Shown one piece after another: positions 56,239-64,000 of a stretch of 64,000 nt of DNA. Source of the stretch: Eledone cirrhosa (Eukaryota > Mollusca > Cephalopoda > Octopoda > Eledonidae); contig OZ024745.1 in assembly GCA_964016885.1 (NCBI GenBank), forward strand, positions 53,027,992 through 53,091,991. Reading direction: 5' to 3'. The position numbers and the translations under genes are program-made. Positions within the stretch are counted from its first letter, which is position 1, and each line of letters begins with the position of its first letter. Below the pieces are notes generated by a model. It made no database searches. It had not been told where the DNA came from and saw nothing but the letters and a program-made list of their open reading frames with translations.

Positions 56239-58331
56239 ATGGCTACGAAAAAGAATTTTGATAGGTCACTCCCACTCATTCCGTTTTCTTCTTCCTCAAT
56301 CATCACTACAGCAGAGAGAAGATTGTCTCTCTCCCTCCCTTCTTTAAATGTGTCTCTCTCCCTCCCTTCTCTTTCGCAAGCGACGACAGAAAAGAAAAGT
56401 CTCGTGCAAAACGTGCAAGATTTCTCCACGACGACGACGACAGGTGTGCGGGAAATACGAAAACCCATTTCATTCGTCTGACGTCAGGAATAATAGCAGT
56501 AGCAGCCGTAATAACAACAGCAACAGTGACAATGAAAACAACAGTAGCAGCCGCAACAGCATCACCAGCAGCATAAACAACAACAGCATTAGCAGCAGCA
56601 ACACCAACAACAACCACAGCAACAGCGTCGGAGGCAGTAGTCGTAGTACCTGCAGCAACAACAAAAGTAACAGCAGCTCTGACGACAACAACAACAACAG
56701 CAGCAAAGAAAAACCAATCTCATTTGCAGGTATTGCGAAGAACCTGGAAACAATCCTCATAACAAATGAGGAATTAGAGGAAGCGAAGAAGATGGTGACA
56801 AAGACCGGACACCGACCAATCTGCAAGGCAGCGGAAAAAATTGTTCGAAACCCAACAGCACTGTACGGTCACGTACCGTACAGTAAGTACAAAATCCCGT
56901 AGGGTTGAAAGAGCCACAGAGGCTCAAATACAAAATGCCTTGGGGTCTGTGTGGCAGCGGAAAACGCACATCACCCGAGGCAAAAAATATGCCACCGTAG
57001 ACGTACTTTTTGCCACACCCCAGGAGGCAAAGGCTCAATCCGTAGTGACCCTAAGCAGCGAGGAAATGGTGTTGGTGCCCTCCTACTGCAGGCAAACAAT
57101 TGTGAGGGTCAAACTGACCCACGTCCCCCCCGGGATGGCCCCTTCTTGGCTGGCCGCGTCTGTCCTCGTCGGAATCGAGGACAAAACAACTGTACTGCAA
57201 GTACAGAAAAAAGTAAGAGAAGATTGGTTCGGCACCTCCATTGAGATGCTAATCCAAACCAACCAGGAGTGCATCGAAGCTATCCCGGATGTGATAGACT
57301 TCGCTAACGGCACTCAACTGCCCATAAGTGTTGAGGGCAAACGCCCGAAATGCTTTCGCTGTGGATCGAAGACTCACCTCAGGGCCTTCTGCAACGAGAA
57401 GACCCTGAGAAAGGAGAAAACCCCCCTCCTTCCGAAACCGGCTCCACGGCTACCAGCAACAGGACAAGCGGCAACCAGGAACGATAGGTCCGTGGCATCC
57501 ATACCCACGCCACGGAAATCAAAAACAGCAGAAGCAGTGGAAATATTAACAACAACAACAGCAATACCAAATGCAGCTGCAACAGAGACTCCAGTGCAAA
57601 CATCACCAACAACAACAAGTGAAAGAGTGGAGCTGGTACCCCTCCCCGACCTCACAGAATCAGACATGGAGTGTGAGGTGGGAGAGGGATGGCAAAAGTT
57701 CGTAAGAAGGCACAAACGCAGAAGCAGCGCATCGTCGCCTTTGAAAAGGGAGGAAAGAAATGAGAAAAGGGTAAAGTCTACAGCAAAGAGACTCACAGCA
57801 GCAACACCACCAACACCATCACCACCCACACTAGCACCACCATCACCACCGGCGACAACCCCACCGCCAACAACACCTTCAACACCACCACCACAAGCAC
57901 CAACATCGCAAACACAACAACAAAACACACACACCCAGCAACAACGACAAGAAAATAGCAGAACCACACCCCACCCCCAGAAAAACAAATGCACGGCAAT
58001 AAATACACACAACAAGAAACTAATGACTTACATAATTGAACACACAGACATTTCACAACACGACTACATAATACCAGCACCAATCAAAACGCCAACTAAC
58101 ATAAGACTGCTAAAAATAGCACAGAAACAATACACAAACATTAAAACGAAATTCCCCAACGCAGTTGGTGATTTCAGGGACCTAGGAGGAACTATCAATC
58201 GAAGAGTATATTCGGACATACTCATAGAAGAGCCGACGACCAGCCGAAGGGACGATTCAACGGTCCCTTCACCAGACGATCAAGTGAAAAGGGATGTAAA
58301 AACCATCCCTCCTCTACGAAAAGTACGGTAA
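56239..58331 (+). CDS. LINE ORF1 (RNA-binding, CCHC), one or two frameshifts
   Basis: ORF1 protein coats LINE RNA. The best-supported part is the open frame 56841-58331. It carries a basic region (STKSRRVERATEAQIQNAL), RKTHITRGKKYATVDVLFAT, an RRM-like segment and a zinc knuckle CFRCGSKTHLRAFC (C-x2-C-x4-H-x4-C, codon 171 onward), then a long Thr/Pro/Gln-rich tail. Upstream, the frame from 56348 to 56902 (Asn/Ser-rich, then PISFAGIAKNLETILITNEELEE) is joined to it by a slip near 56850-56880. The likely start is the ATG at 56239 (MATKKNFDRS), which needs another slip near 56460, or a start in the Asn/Ser-rich frame. The stop is 35 bases before the ORF2 ATG. Confidence 0.8.
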
Positions 58332-58366
58332 GTGGTATTTCCCATCTTTTCCACTTCATTTTAAAC

Positions 58367-61300
58367 ATGACCTCACTCAGAATAGGCAGCATAAATGCGC
58401 CTGGCTTGGGGTCGTCATGGAAGCAGGGTCACCTGCTCAACGACCTCAGGTCACTAAACATAGATGTAGTGGCCATCAGCGAGACCAGAATCTCCGAAGC
58501 ACAGGCTTTCGCACCGGTCTTCGGCGGCTACGATGTGTACGCATCTCCCAGCTGTCCTGGATCGGGGGGGAGGAGTTGCTGTGCTTTTTCGGAGAGGTTT
58601 GGATCTCGCCATACGGGCCATCTTCCTGGATCCAGAAGGTAAGCTGGTGGTGCTGGACGTGACCAGCGGAGACGGGCAAGCTTTCAGGCTAGTGGCCGTC
58701 TATGCCCCGGCAGGAGCAGGGCGGCCTGATTTCTTCCGGCGTCTGGAGACCTTTCTTGGAACGTCCCGCTCTTTAGTGTTAGTGGGCGACTGGAACGGGA
58801 TCTTAGATGCACGCTGGGACTGTGTGGGATTAGCGGATAGGGGTGGAGGGTGCAAGAGCCTCACCAACCTGCTCAGGCGTTTTGAACTGTCTGACAGGTA
58901 CCGATTGGATTTCCCGAATGTGCCAATGTGGACTTGGACAAATCGCATAGGGTCATCCAGATCATATCTAGATAGAGTATTTTGTAGGGAAATAGATAGG
59001 TCTAGCATAGGCTGTCCACAATTCAAGATAGTCAGCTATACGGACCACAAATTCGTGATCTGCGTGCTTGACTTAGATAGGCTTCATAGACGAGGACCCG
59101 GCTACTGGAAGCTAAACGCGTCCTTACCGGCGCGCAAGGCCTACAGAGACCGGATTAGCGAACTAGTTAAGCGGGCGTTGACGGGGGCCATCGTCAACAA
59201 CAAGTTGTGGTTTGCTCTGAACAGAGCGATTAGAATAGAATCAATTAGGATTAGTAAGGCTTTAACAATGGAGAAAAATAGAGCAGAGGGAGAACTAGTT
59301 AGAAAATTAGACGAGGCGCTTAGCAAAGGCATTGCGACCGATGTGCTTGCGGCGAAATTGGCCCTTGACCAATTCTTCAATGGAAAGCACGAAGGCTGGG
59401 TGCGTGCTCTCAGACACGAGGGGACGAAAGCCGTTCAATGGGCCCGAGTGGCGGAGGCGCGTCGTGGCAACAAAGCCACGATCCGGTCTTTGGTGGACCA
59501 CGACGGGCGCATGCTACTCGATCCCGGGCAAATGTGTGAAGCTTTTCAGCGATACTTCGCTCAGCTGTTCGGGGGCAGCGGTGGGCCGGGTCAAGGGATG
59601 GACTTTAGTGTCTACCTCGACGGACTGCCGCGGATCTCGGCCACTGAGGCGAAGTGTTGCGAAAAGCCGATAACAGCCGCTGAAGTAAGGGAGGCAATGA
59701 CTGGCTGCACAAGGGGTAAATCGCCTGGTTTGGATGGTCTGCCCTATGAACTTTACGTACAGATGCCAGACTTGTTCGGAGGCCTCTTGGCGGACGTCTA
59801 CTGCAACTGGCAACAGAACGGGAGAATTCCCAGTTCTGTGAGCCGAGGTGCGATGGCACTGCTGAGAAAGGATCCGAACAAGGGGGATAACATAGATAAT
59901 TTCCGGCCCATAACTCTGCTAAACACAAAGTTCAAGATTTTGGCCAAGGTGCTAGCAAAGAGGTTGGCGCTTGTCGTTGGTGGTCTGTTGGGAGAGGCGC
60001 AGACATGCGCCATTCCTGACAGATCTATCCACGACAACCTCCACCTCATGCGATACATCGTAGAGAGGGTAGCTACGGAACCTGGCACGGGTGGGTCCTT
60101 GATCAATTTAGATCAGTCGAAAGCTTTCGATAGGGTCGACCATCGTTACCTAGCGGCTGGATTTGGGCCCGTCTTCAGAGGCTGGATCGCTGCCATGCAC
60201 AGCGACATCTGCTCTGTAGTAGGAGTGAATGGTCACCTGTCGGAACCGTTCAACATTATGCGCTCGGTCCGCCAAGGATGTCCCCTCTCGTCCCTCTTGT
60301 ACGTATTGACTCTCGAGCCATTACTGCACAAACTGGAGACGTTGAGGGGCGTCCCACGCGAACTAGGATGCAGAAGATCCGTGTCAGCATATGCGGACGA
60401 TGTCACCGTAGTGGTGTCGAACGCCAAACACATCGAGGCGATCGGCACTACACTAAGAGAATACGAAGCGGTGACAGGAGCAATGATCAACCAGGAAAAG
60501 TCAGTGGGCCTGCAGCTCGGCACCTGGAGAGGCAGGTCCATGCCGTCCAACAGCGTCGTCGGACGCTGGACGGACGGACCGGTTAAATTGCTAGGGGTCT
60601 GGTTCGGTCCGGACCTCCAGACGGACAAAAGCTGGGACGAGGTGACGAGCAGGGTGGCTTCTCTCACCCAGAAATGGGCGGAGAAGAAGCTATCCCTGAA
60701 AGGTCGAGCGGAGGTGGCTAAAGCGTACATCGCGTCTGTCATCTGCTACCGCCTGACCTTCGCATCTTGTCCTAAGCCTCGCCTGACTGCGCTGGAGAGT
60801 TTGCTCTTTCGCTTTTTGTGGAAGGGACGCGCTCCGATGGTCAGGCTGTCCATCTGTTGTCAACACCCGCTACGTGGAGGGCTGGGCATGCCGTGGCTGA
60901 TGATGGGCAGGCACGCGCTCAGGCTACGACATCTCCACCTCTTCCTCGACGGTGATCAGTTGTGGTCGCCGTTTGCTAGACACGTATTTCCCCAGCTCGT
61001 TTCCTTGACGGAGCTGCAGTCCTGGGTCAAGCGAAGACCGAGAGGGAGCGCCTGGAGACTGGAATGTCTTCAGGCGCTCACAGCCCTCGACCAATCGGGC
61101 AATGTGATCGGTGGAAACTCCACCTCGGCGTTCTATAGAGGATTAGTGGAGGGGAAGAGCGACGACGTACTTGGTGAAACTCTAGGCGTCGACGAAAATC
61201 AACTAGCCAATCTCTTCGGAAGAACTTTCGGGCCAGGGCCTATGGACAACTTCCAGAAATCTCTGACCTGGCAGTGCTACCGAGGAGCCTTGCCAGTTCG

Positions 61301-61757
61301 GGATAAACTCTACAGGCGTGGAGGTGCCGTCAGCCGGGCATGTCCGAGATGCGCGCAGGGTGACGAAACCGTCCTGCACGCACTCGTTCAGTGTCCGAAA
61401 ATTACTGACTTGTGGGTTTATGTCGAACATCTGCTGTCGCGTTTAGGACGGATCCAGCTATCATCTGAGTCCATCGTGAGGATTGCCCCGCCCTCCTCCT
61501 TTAGCCGGGAAGGGCAGGCAGTTTTTATCTGTCTGGTGGCCATGGCGAAAGAGATAGTATGGTGGACACGTTTGAAAGGGCTGAAGACGAGCACTTACCT
61601 CTTCGGTGATGCTCTGATTGACTTTTTCAAATTTCATTTGAAAAGGAAAATTAGAGTAGAGAGGGAAGTGCTCTCTTCCCAGCATTTTGTTGAAAGATGG
61701 GTGAGAGAAGCAAGAATGGCCCGAGTGAATGGGCCTACTTTGAGTATATATCTGTAA
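58367..61757 (+). CDS. LINE ORF2: AP endonuclease, reverse transcriptase, CCHC (one frameshift)
   Basis: Starts MTSLRIGSINAPGLGSS (58367). The frame slips in a G run at 58564-58570 and continues in the 1074-codon frame counted from 58533. Endonuclease: ISETRIS, LVAVYAPAG, GDWNGILDARWD (codon 86 onward), SSRSYLDR, YTDHKFV (Asp171-His172). RT: SPGLDGLPYELY, RPITLLN, motif A LDQSKAFDRVDH (Asp527), RQGCPLSSLLYVL (581), motif C AYADDV (620-623). C-terminal knuckle C937-x2-C940-x8-H949-x4-C954. All catalytic residues are present. Compared with the copy at 45.6 kb, about five residues (DAVLA-like) are missing after motif A, an in-frame 15-base deletion. Stop TAA at 61755-61757. Confidence 0.92.
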
Positions 61758-62004
61758 ATTAAAGGTGGAAAACTGGGAGAGGGCACTTGCCTTGGTGGTC
61801 AGGGTCATTGTGGCCTTTTACTGGGCTTTCTCCACAAATGTCCCTCCGAAGTCTCCCCCCTATTGGGGAATTTTTCATTGTTATTTTTTGTTACATTCTC
61901 TGTTTTTGTTTTGTACACGCAGAAATGCCCATTTGTACCGTCCTGTATTGTCCTGCACTGTCCTTAATGTCTACTTTATGTAAGGCCTTGTGGTTAATAA
62001 AGAA

Positions 62005-62005
62005 A

Positions 62006-62053
<48 letters not shown>
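62005..62053. repeat. (ATT)n tract between LINE and SINE
   Basis: About 16 ATT units, beginning at the LINE 3' end and ending where the SINE head begins. Confidence 0.96.
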
Positions 62054-62054
<1 letters not shown>

Positions 62055-62262
62055 GGGCGGTGGATTGGAAGTATCGGTAGAGGGTCGGACGCCATGCTTT
62101 GACGGAAAGAGTTACGGCCCTTTCCATTCTGAATTCAAATCCCGTCAAGGTTAACTTTGCCTTTCATCTTTACGGGGTCGATAAAATAGAAGGAACAGTA
62201 ATACACTGGGTATTTGCTGGTCTTGTGCCTAACGTAGAAACAATTATTATTATTATTGTTGT
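62054..62262 (+). mobile_element. Octopus-type tRNA-derived SINE with (ATT)n tail
   Basis: Head agggcggtggattggaagta and cggtagagggtcggacgcca; B-box region ctgaattcaaatcccgtcaa; body ggttaactttgcctttcatc and ggggtcgataaaatagaagg; tail ggtcttgtgcctaacgtaga, then (ATT)n 62246-62262. This is the standard order of the octopus SINE and it is full length. The A box (about 62061-62072) and B box (62131-62142) are recognisable. Confidence 0.9.
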
Positions 62263-64000
62263 TATTACTCTTTGAGTCTCAGTCATTGATGTTAGTTAAC
62301 TGGAAAGTCTGTTGAAATGAATATCAAGCCACTACCTGCAGCCTCAGATATTCAGGACGTATCGGAGGCTTCTTGCTGTTCCCAGCAAGCATGCCTTTTG
62401 AAGCGTTCCAAAAAGCGTGAAGGGGTCAATTTTCTTTAACCCTCCCTGGAAACTTTTTGAGATAGTCCCTAGTGCGCCTATGACAATCGGGATCACTTTG
62501 ACTTCATGGCAGTTCCAAATCCTTTTTACCTCCCACTTTAAGTCCTGGTATCGGTTAATTTTCTCCCTCTCCTTCTCTTGCACTCTCGTGTCGAATGGGC
62601 AGGCCACATCCACAATCAGGCACGATCTTTTTTCTTTGTCCACAACCACCAGGTCAGGTCTATTGTGTTCCAGTTTCTTGTCCGTCTGTATCCTAAAATC
62701 CCACAGCACCTTCACCTGATCATTTTCTATCACCGCCTCTGGCTTATGCTCATACCACTTCTCAGAATGTGGTAAATTGTTTACTTTGCATAGGTGCCAG
62801 TGGATCACCCTGCCCATCACATCATGTCTCCAGCCCTTATAGTGAGTCTGGGCTAGGTGTTTACACTCGGATACAATGTGAGCCACAGTCTCCTCTATCT
62901 CTCCACAGATCCTGCACAGTGGGCTAGCCTCCTCCTTGTAAATGTGGTGTTTCAACCACTTCGTTTTGAGGGCCTGCTCCTGTGCAGCCATTAACATTCC
63001 TTCTGTAGCCTTTTTAAGGTCTCCTCTTTTCAACCAGTTCCATGTCTGTGGATCTCTAAATTCAGTTTTCTCAAAAAAGGTACTATGAAGGGATTTTTCC
63101 TGAAGGCTGCTCTTTCTCCTTGATGTGATTTCCTCCTTGGACATCCCCTGGCCTATTGTCCCCTCCTTCAGTACAGTTCTGAGCATTGGCTCCTTACTAT
63201 CAGTCACGTATTTGTGTAGGTTGTTTTTCTCCATCTGAACACAGTCCTCTGTGCTGATAAGACCTCTTCCACCCTCAGATCTCCTTAAGTAGAGTCTATC
63301 GACATCACTCCTCTTGTGGAACATGTTGTAGATGGTCAATAGATTCCTAGTCTTCCTATCGATTTCTTTTTGTTCAGCAACATTCCATCTCAGAATTCCC
63401 ACACTGTACATAATAATAGACACAGCTCGGAAATTTACTGCACTTATGGCATTCCTACTGTTCAGATGTGACTTTAATACGCTCCTTACTCTCCGAATGT
63501 ATTCAGTTCTTATCAATTCCTTCATTTTTTTGTTCTTGATGTCATCAGCCTCCAGAACGCCCAAATAATTGTATCCTTCTTCAGAGTCAATTTCCTTTAT
63601 CATCTCACCTGTTGGTACCTGGAATCCGTTACTTCTGCTCAACTTACCCCTCCTCATCACAATGAATCCACACTTACTAATACCAAATTGCATACATATA
63701 TCATTGCTGAAAATACGGACAGTGTCAACAAGCACATCCAACTCCTTCTCACTCTTCCCGAAAAGCTTAAGATCGTCCATGAAGTGGAGGTGATTGATGG
63801 TAAGCCCTCCCTTTCCCAACCTGTATCCTGCTCTCACTTTTCGCAGTACACTGGTCAGGGGCATCAGAGCAAGGACAAACAACAGAGGGGACAGACTATC
63901 TCCCTGGAAGATACCTCTCTTGATCTTCACACTTGCCAAGGATTCTCCAGTTGATGTTAACTCTGTTTCCCAGGACTTCATACTTTTGCCCAACAACTGT
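62263..64000 (-). mobile_element. RLE-type LINE, 3' part, continuing past the window
   Basis: Minus-strand element whose 3' UTR (62343 down to about 62263) ends at the (ATT)n tail of the SINE. Its coding frame is open to the right edge of the window. Adjacency to TAA/ATT repeats recalls the R4/Dong group, which uses TAA targets, but the clade is not proven by this partial sequence. Confidence 0.8.
62344..64000 (-). CDS. RLE-type LINE protein: RT palm to C-terminal endonuclease (partial)
   Basis: About 550 codons, uninterrupted, entering from beyond the right edge (the ATG at 63994-63996 is internal). RT motif B is GIFQGDSLSPLLF (residues 29-40) and motif C is HFMDDLKLF (FMDD 72-75). Thumb blocks GYNYLGVLEADDIK, YSVGILRW, DVDRLYLRRSEGGRGL and DCVQMEKNNL follow. 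Next come the zinc knuckle C361-x2-C364-x8-H373-x4-C378 and the restriction-like endonuclease region KKLEHNRPDLVVVDKE ... LIVDVACPFD (R446-P-D448 ... D463), then the conserved VIPIVIGALGTISK block and stop at 62344-62346. This nuclease nicks target DNA for target-primed reverse transcription. With no stop or slip seen, the visible part could be functional. Confidence 0.88.
   Translation of the reverse strand, partial: QLLGKSMKSWETELTSTGESLASVKIKRGIFQGDSLSPLLFVLALMPLTSVLRKVRAGYRLGKGGLTINHLHFMDDLKLFGKSEKELDVLVDTVRIFSNDICMQFGISKCGFIVMRRGKLSRSNGFQVPTGEMIKEIDSEEGYNYLGVLEADDIKNKKMKELIRTEYIRRVRSVLKSHLNSRNAISAVNFRAVSIIMYSVGILRWNVAEQKEIDRKTRNLLTIYNMFHKRSDVDRLYLRRSEGGRGLISTEDCVQMEKNNLHKYVTDSKEPMLRTVLKEGTIGQGMSKEEITSRRKSSLQEKSLHSTFFEKTEFRDPQTWNWLKRGDLKKATEGMLMAAQEQALKTKWLKHHIYKEEASPLCRICGEIEETVAHIVSECKHLAQTHYKGWRHDVMGRVIHWHLCKVNNLPHSEKWYEHKPEAVIENDQVKVLWDFRIQTDKKLEHNRPDLVVVDKEKRSCLIVDVACPFDTRVQEKEREKINRYQDLKWEVKRIWNCHEVKVIPIVIGALGTISKSFQGGLKKIDPFTLFGTLQKACLLGTARSLRYVLNI

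Larger units (their letters stand above)
55985..62053 (+). mobile_element. Full-length, nearly intact Tx1-like LINE
   Basis: Two-ORF LINE with a 5' UTR (about 56020-56238), ORF1 with a CCHC knuckle, a 35-base spacer, ORF2 with AP endonuclease, RT and CCHC, and a 3' UTR (61758-62003) ending ttaataaagaaatc. A short (ATT)n run precedes it (55995-56021) and a long (ATT)n (62005-62053) follows. The GPGYWKLN motif, the RT sequence and the ORF1 knuckle place it with the Tx1/L1 group. Only two frameshifts are seen in about 5.5 kb of coding sequence, so it is the youngest coding element in the window. Confidence 0.9.

Noticed and set aside
57374..58015. 213-codon minus-strand frame opposite ORF1
   Set aside because: Shadow of the Thr/Pro/Gln-rich ORF1 tail.

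Overview
The window reads as non-coding, repeat-dominated DNA from a large, AT-rich metazoan genome, most likely a cephalopod of the octopus type. The evidence is the mix of repeats: very long (AT)n, (GT)n, (CT)n, (GA)n and (GATA)n microsatellites; tRNA-derived SINEs carrying the GGCGGTGGATTGG head and the 'ggggtcgataaa...cttgtgcc' tail known from octopus; Penelope-like elements (PLEs); Tx1/L1-type LINEs; RLE-type LINEs; and Helentron-like ends. I could not support any host protein-coding exon, rRNA, true tRNA gene or CRISPR array. Everything with clear coding signal belongs to a retroelement.

Layout. 1-149 is a perfect palindrome cut by the window edge, followed by a Helentron-type 3' end (about 470-547). 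2305-4325 is a decayed GIY-YIG PLE (+, YVDD type) with its 3' tail. 5735-6545 is a broken Tx1-like LINE 3' part running into a (TAG)n tract. 6.7-11.1 kb is AT-rich and largely featureless apart from SINE pieces. 11140-11735 is the 3' end of another LINE (-). 12.1-15.8 kb holds microsatellites, a GC-rich fold-back and a PLE tail. 15.9-22.4 kb is a dense PLE nest: a PLE tail (-), then a Neptune-like PLE with inverted terminal repeats (YRDD type, +), a Tx1-like LINE inserted inside its right terminal repeat, and finally the 3' part of a third PLE with a very C-rich 3' UTR ending in a hammerhead-ribozyme-like motif. 25.1-26.4 kb has fragments of a decayed RLE LINE. 29.5-30.3 kb has a 300-bp unit repeated with a 480-bp period. 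35.0-36.5 kb is an internally deleted PLE. 41874-42063 is a second perfect palindrome. 43.6-47.4 kb is a 5'-truncated Tx1-like LINE (-) with (GATA)n on both sides. 47.9-48.8 kb is a non-autonomous Helentron-like element (-). 52.8-53.6 kb is a decayed retroelement C-terminal region. 56.0-62.05 kb is a nearly intact, full-length Tx1-like LINE with ORF1 and ORF2, followed by a SINE and then the 3' half of an RLE-type LINE (-) that runs off the right edge.

How the parts fit. The elements use two chemistries: target-primed reverse transcription by LINEs (AP-endonuclease type and restriction-like-endonuclease type) and the PLE RT/GIY-YIG system. Several lie inside one another or inside simple repeats (LINE in PLE terminal repeat, LINE in (GATA)n, RLE LINE at the (ATT)n tail of a SINE), so the relative order of some insertions can be read directly. 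The most useful leads are the hammerhead-like motifs with covarying stem II downstream of PLEs, a conserved stem-loop in the PLE terminal repeats, the microsatellite association of the LINEs, and two perfect palindromes that may be real fold-backs or assembly artefacts.
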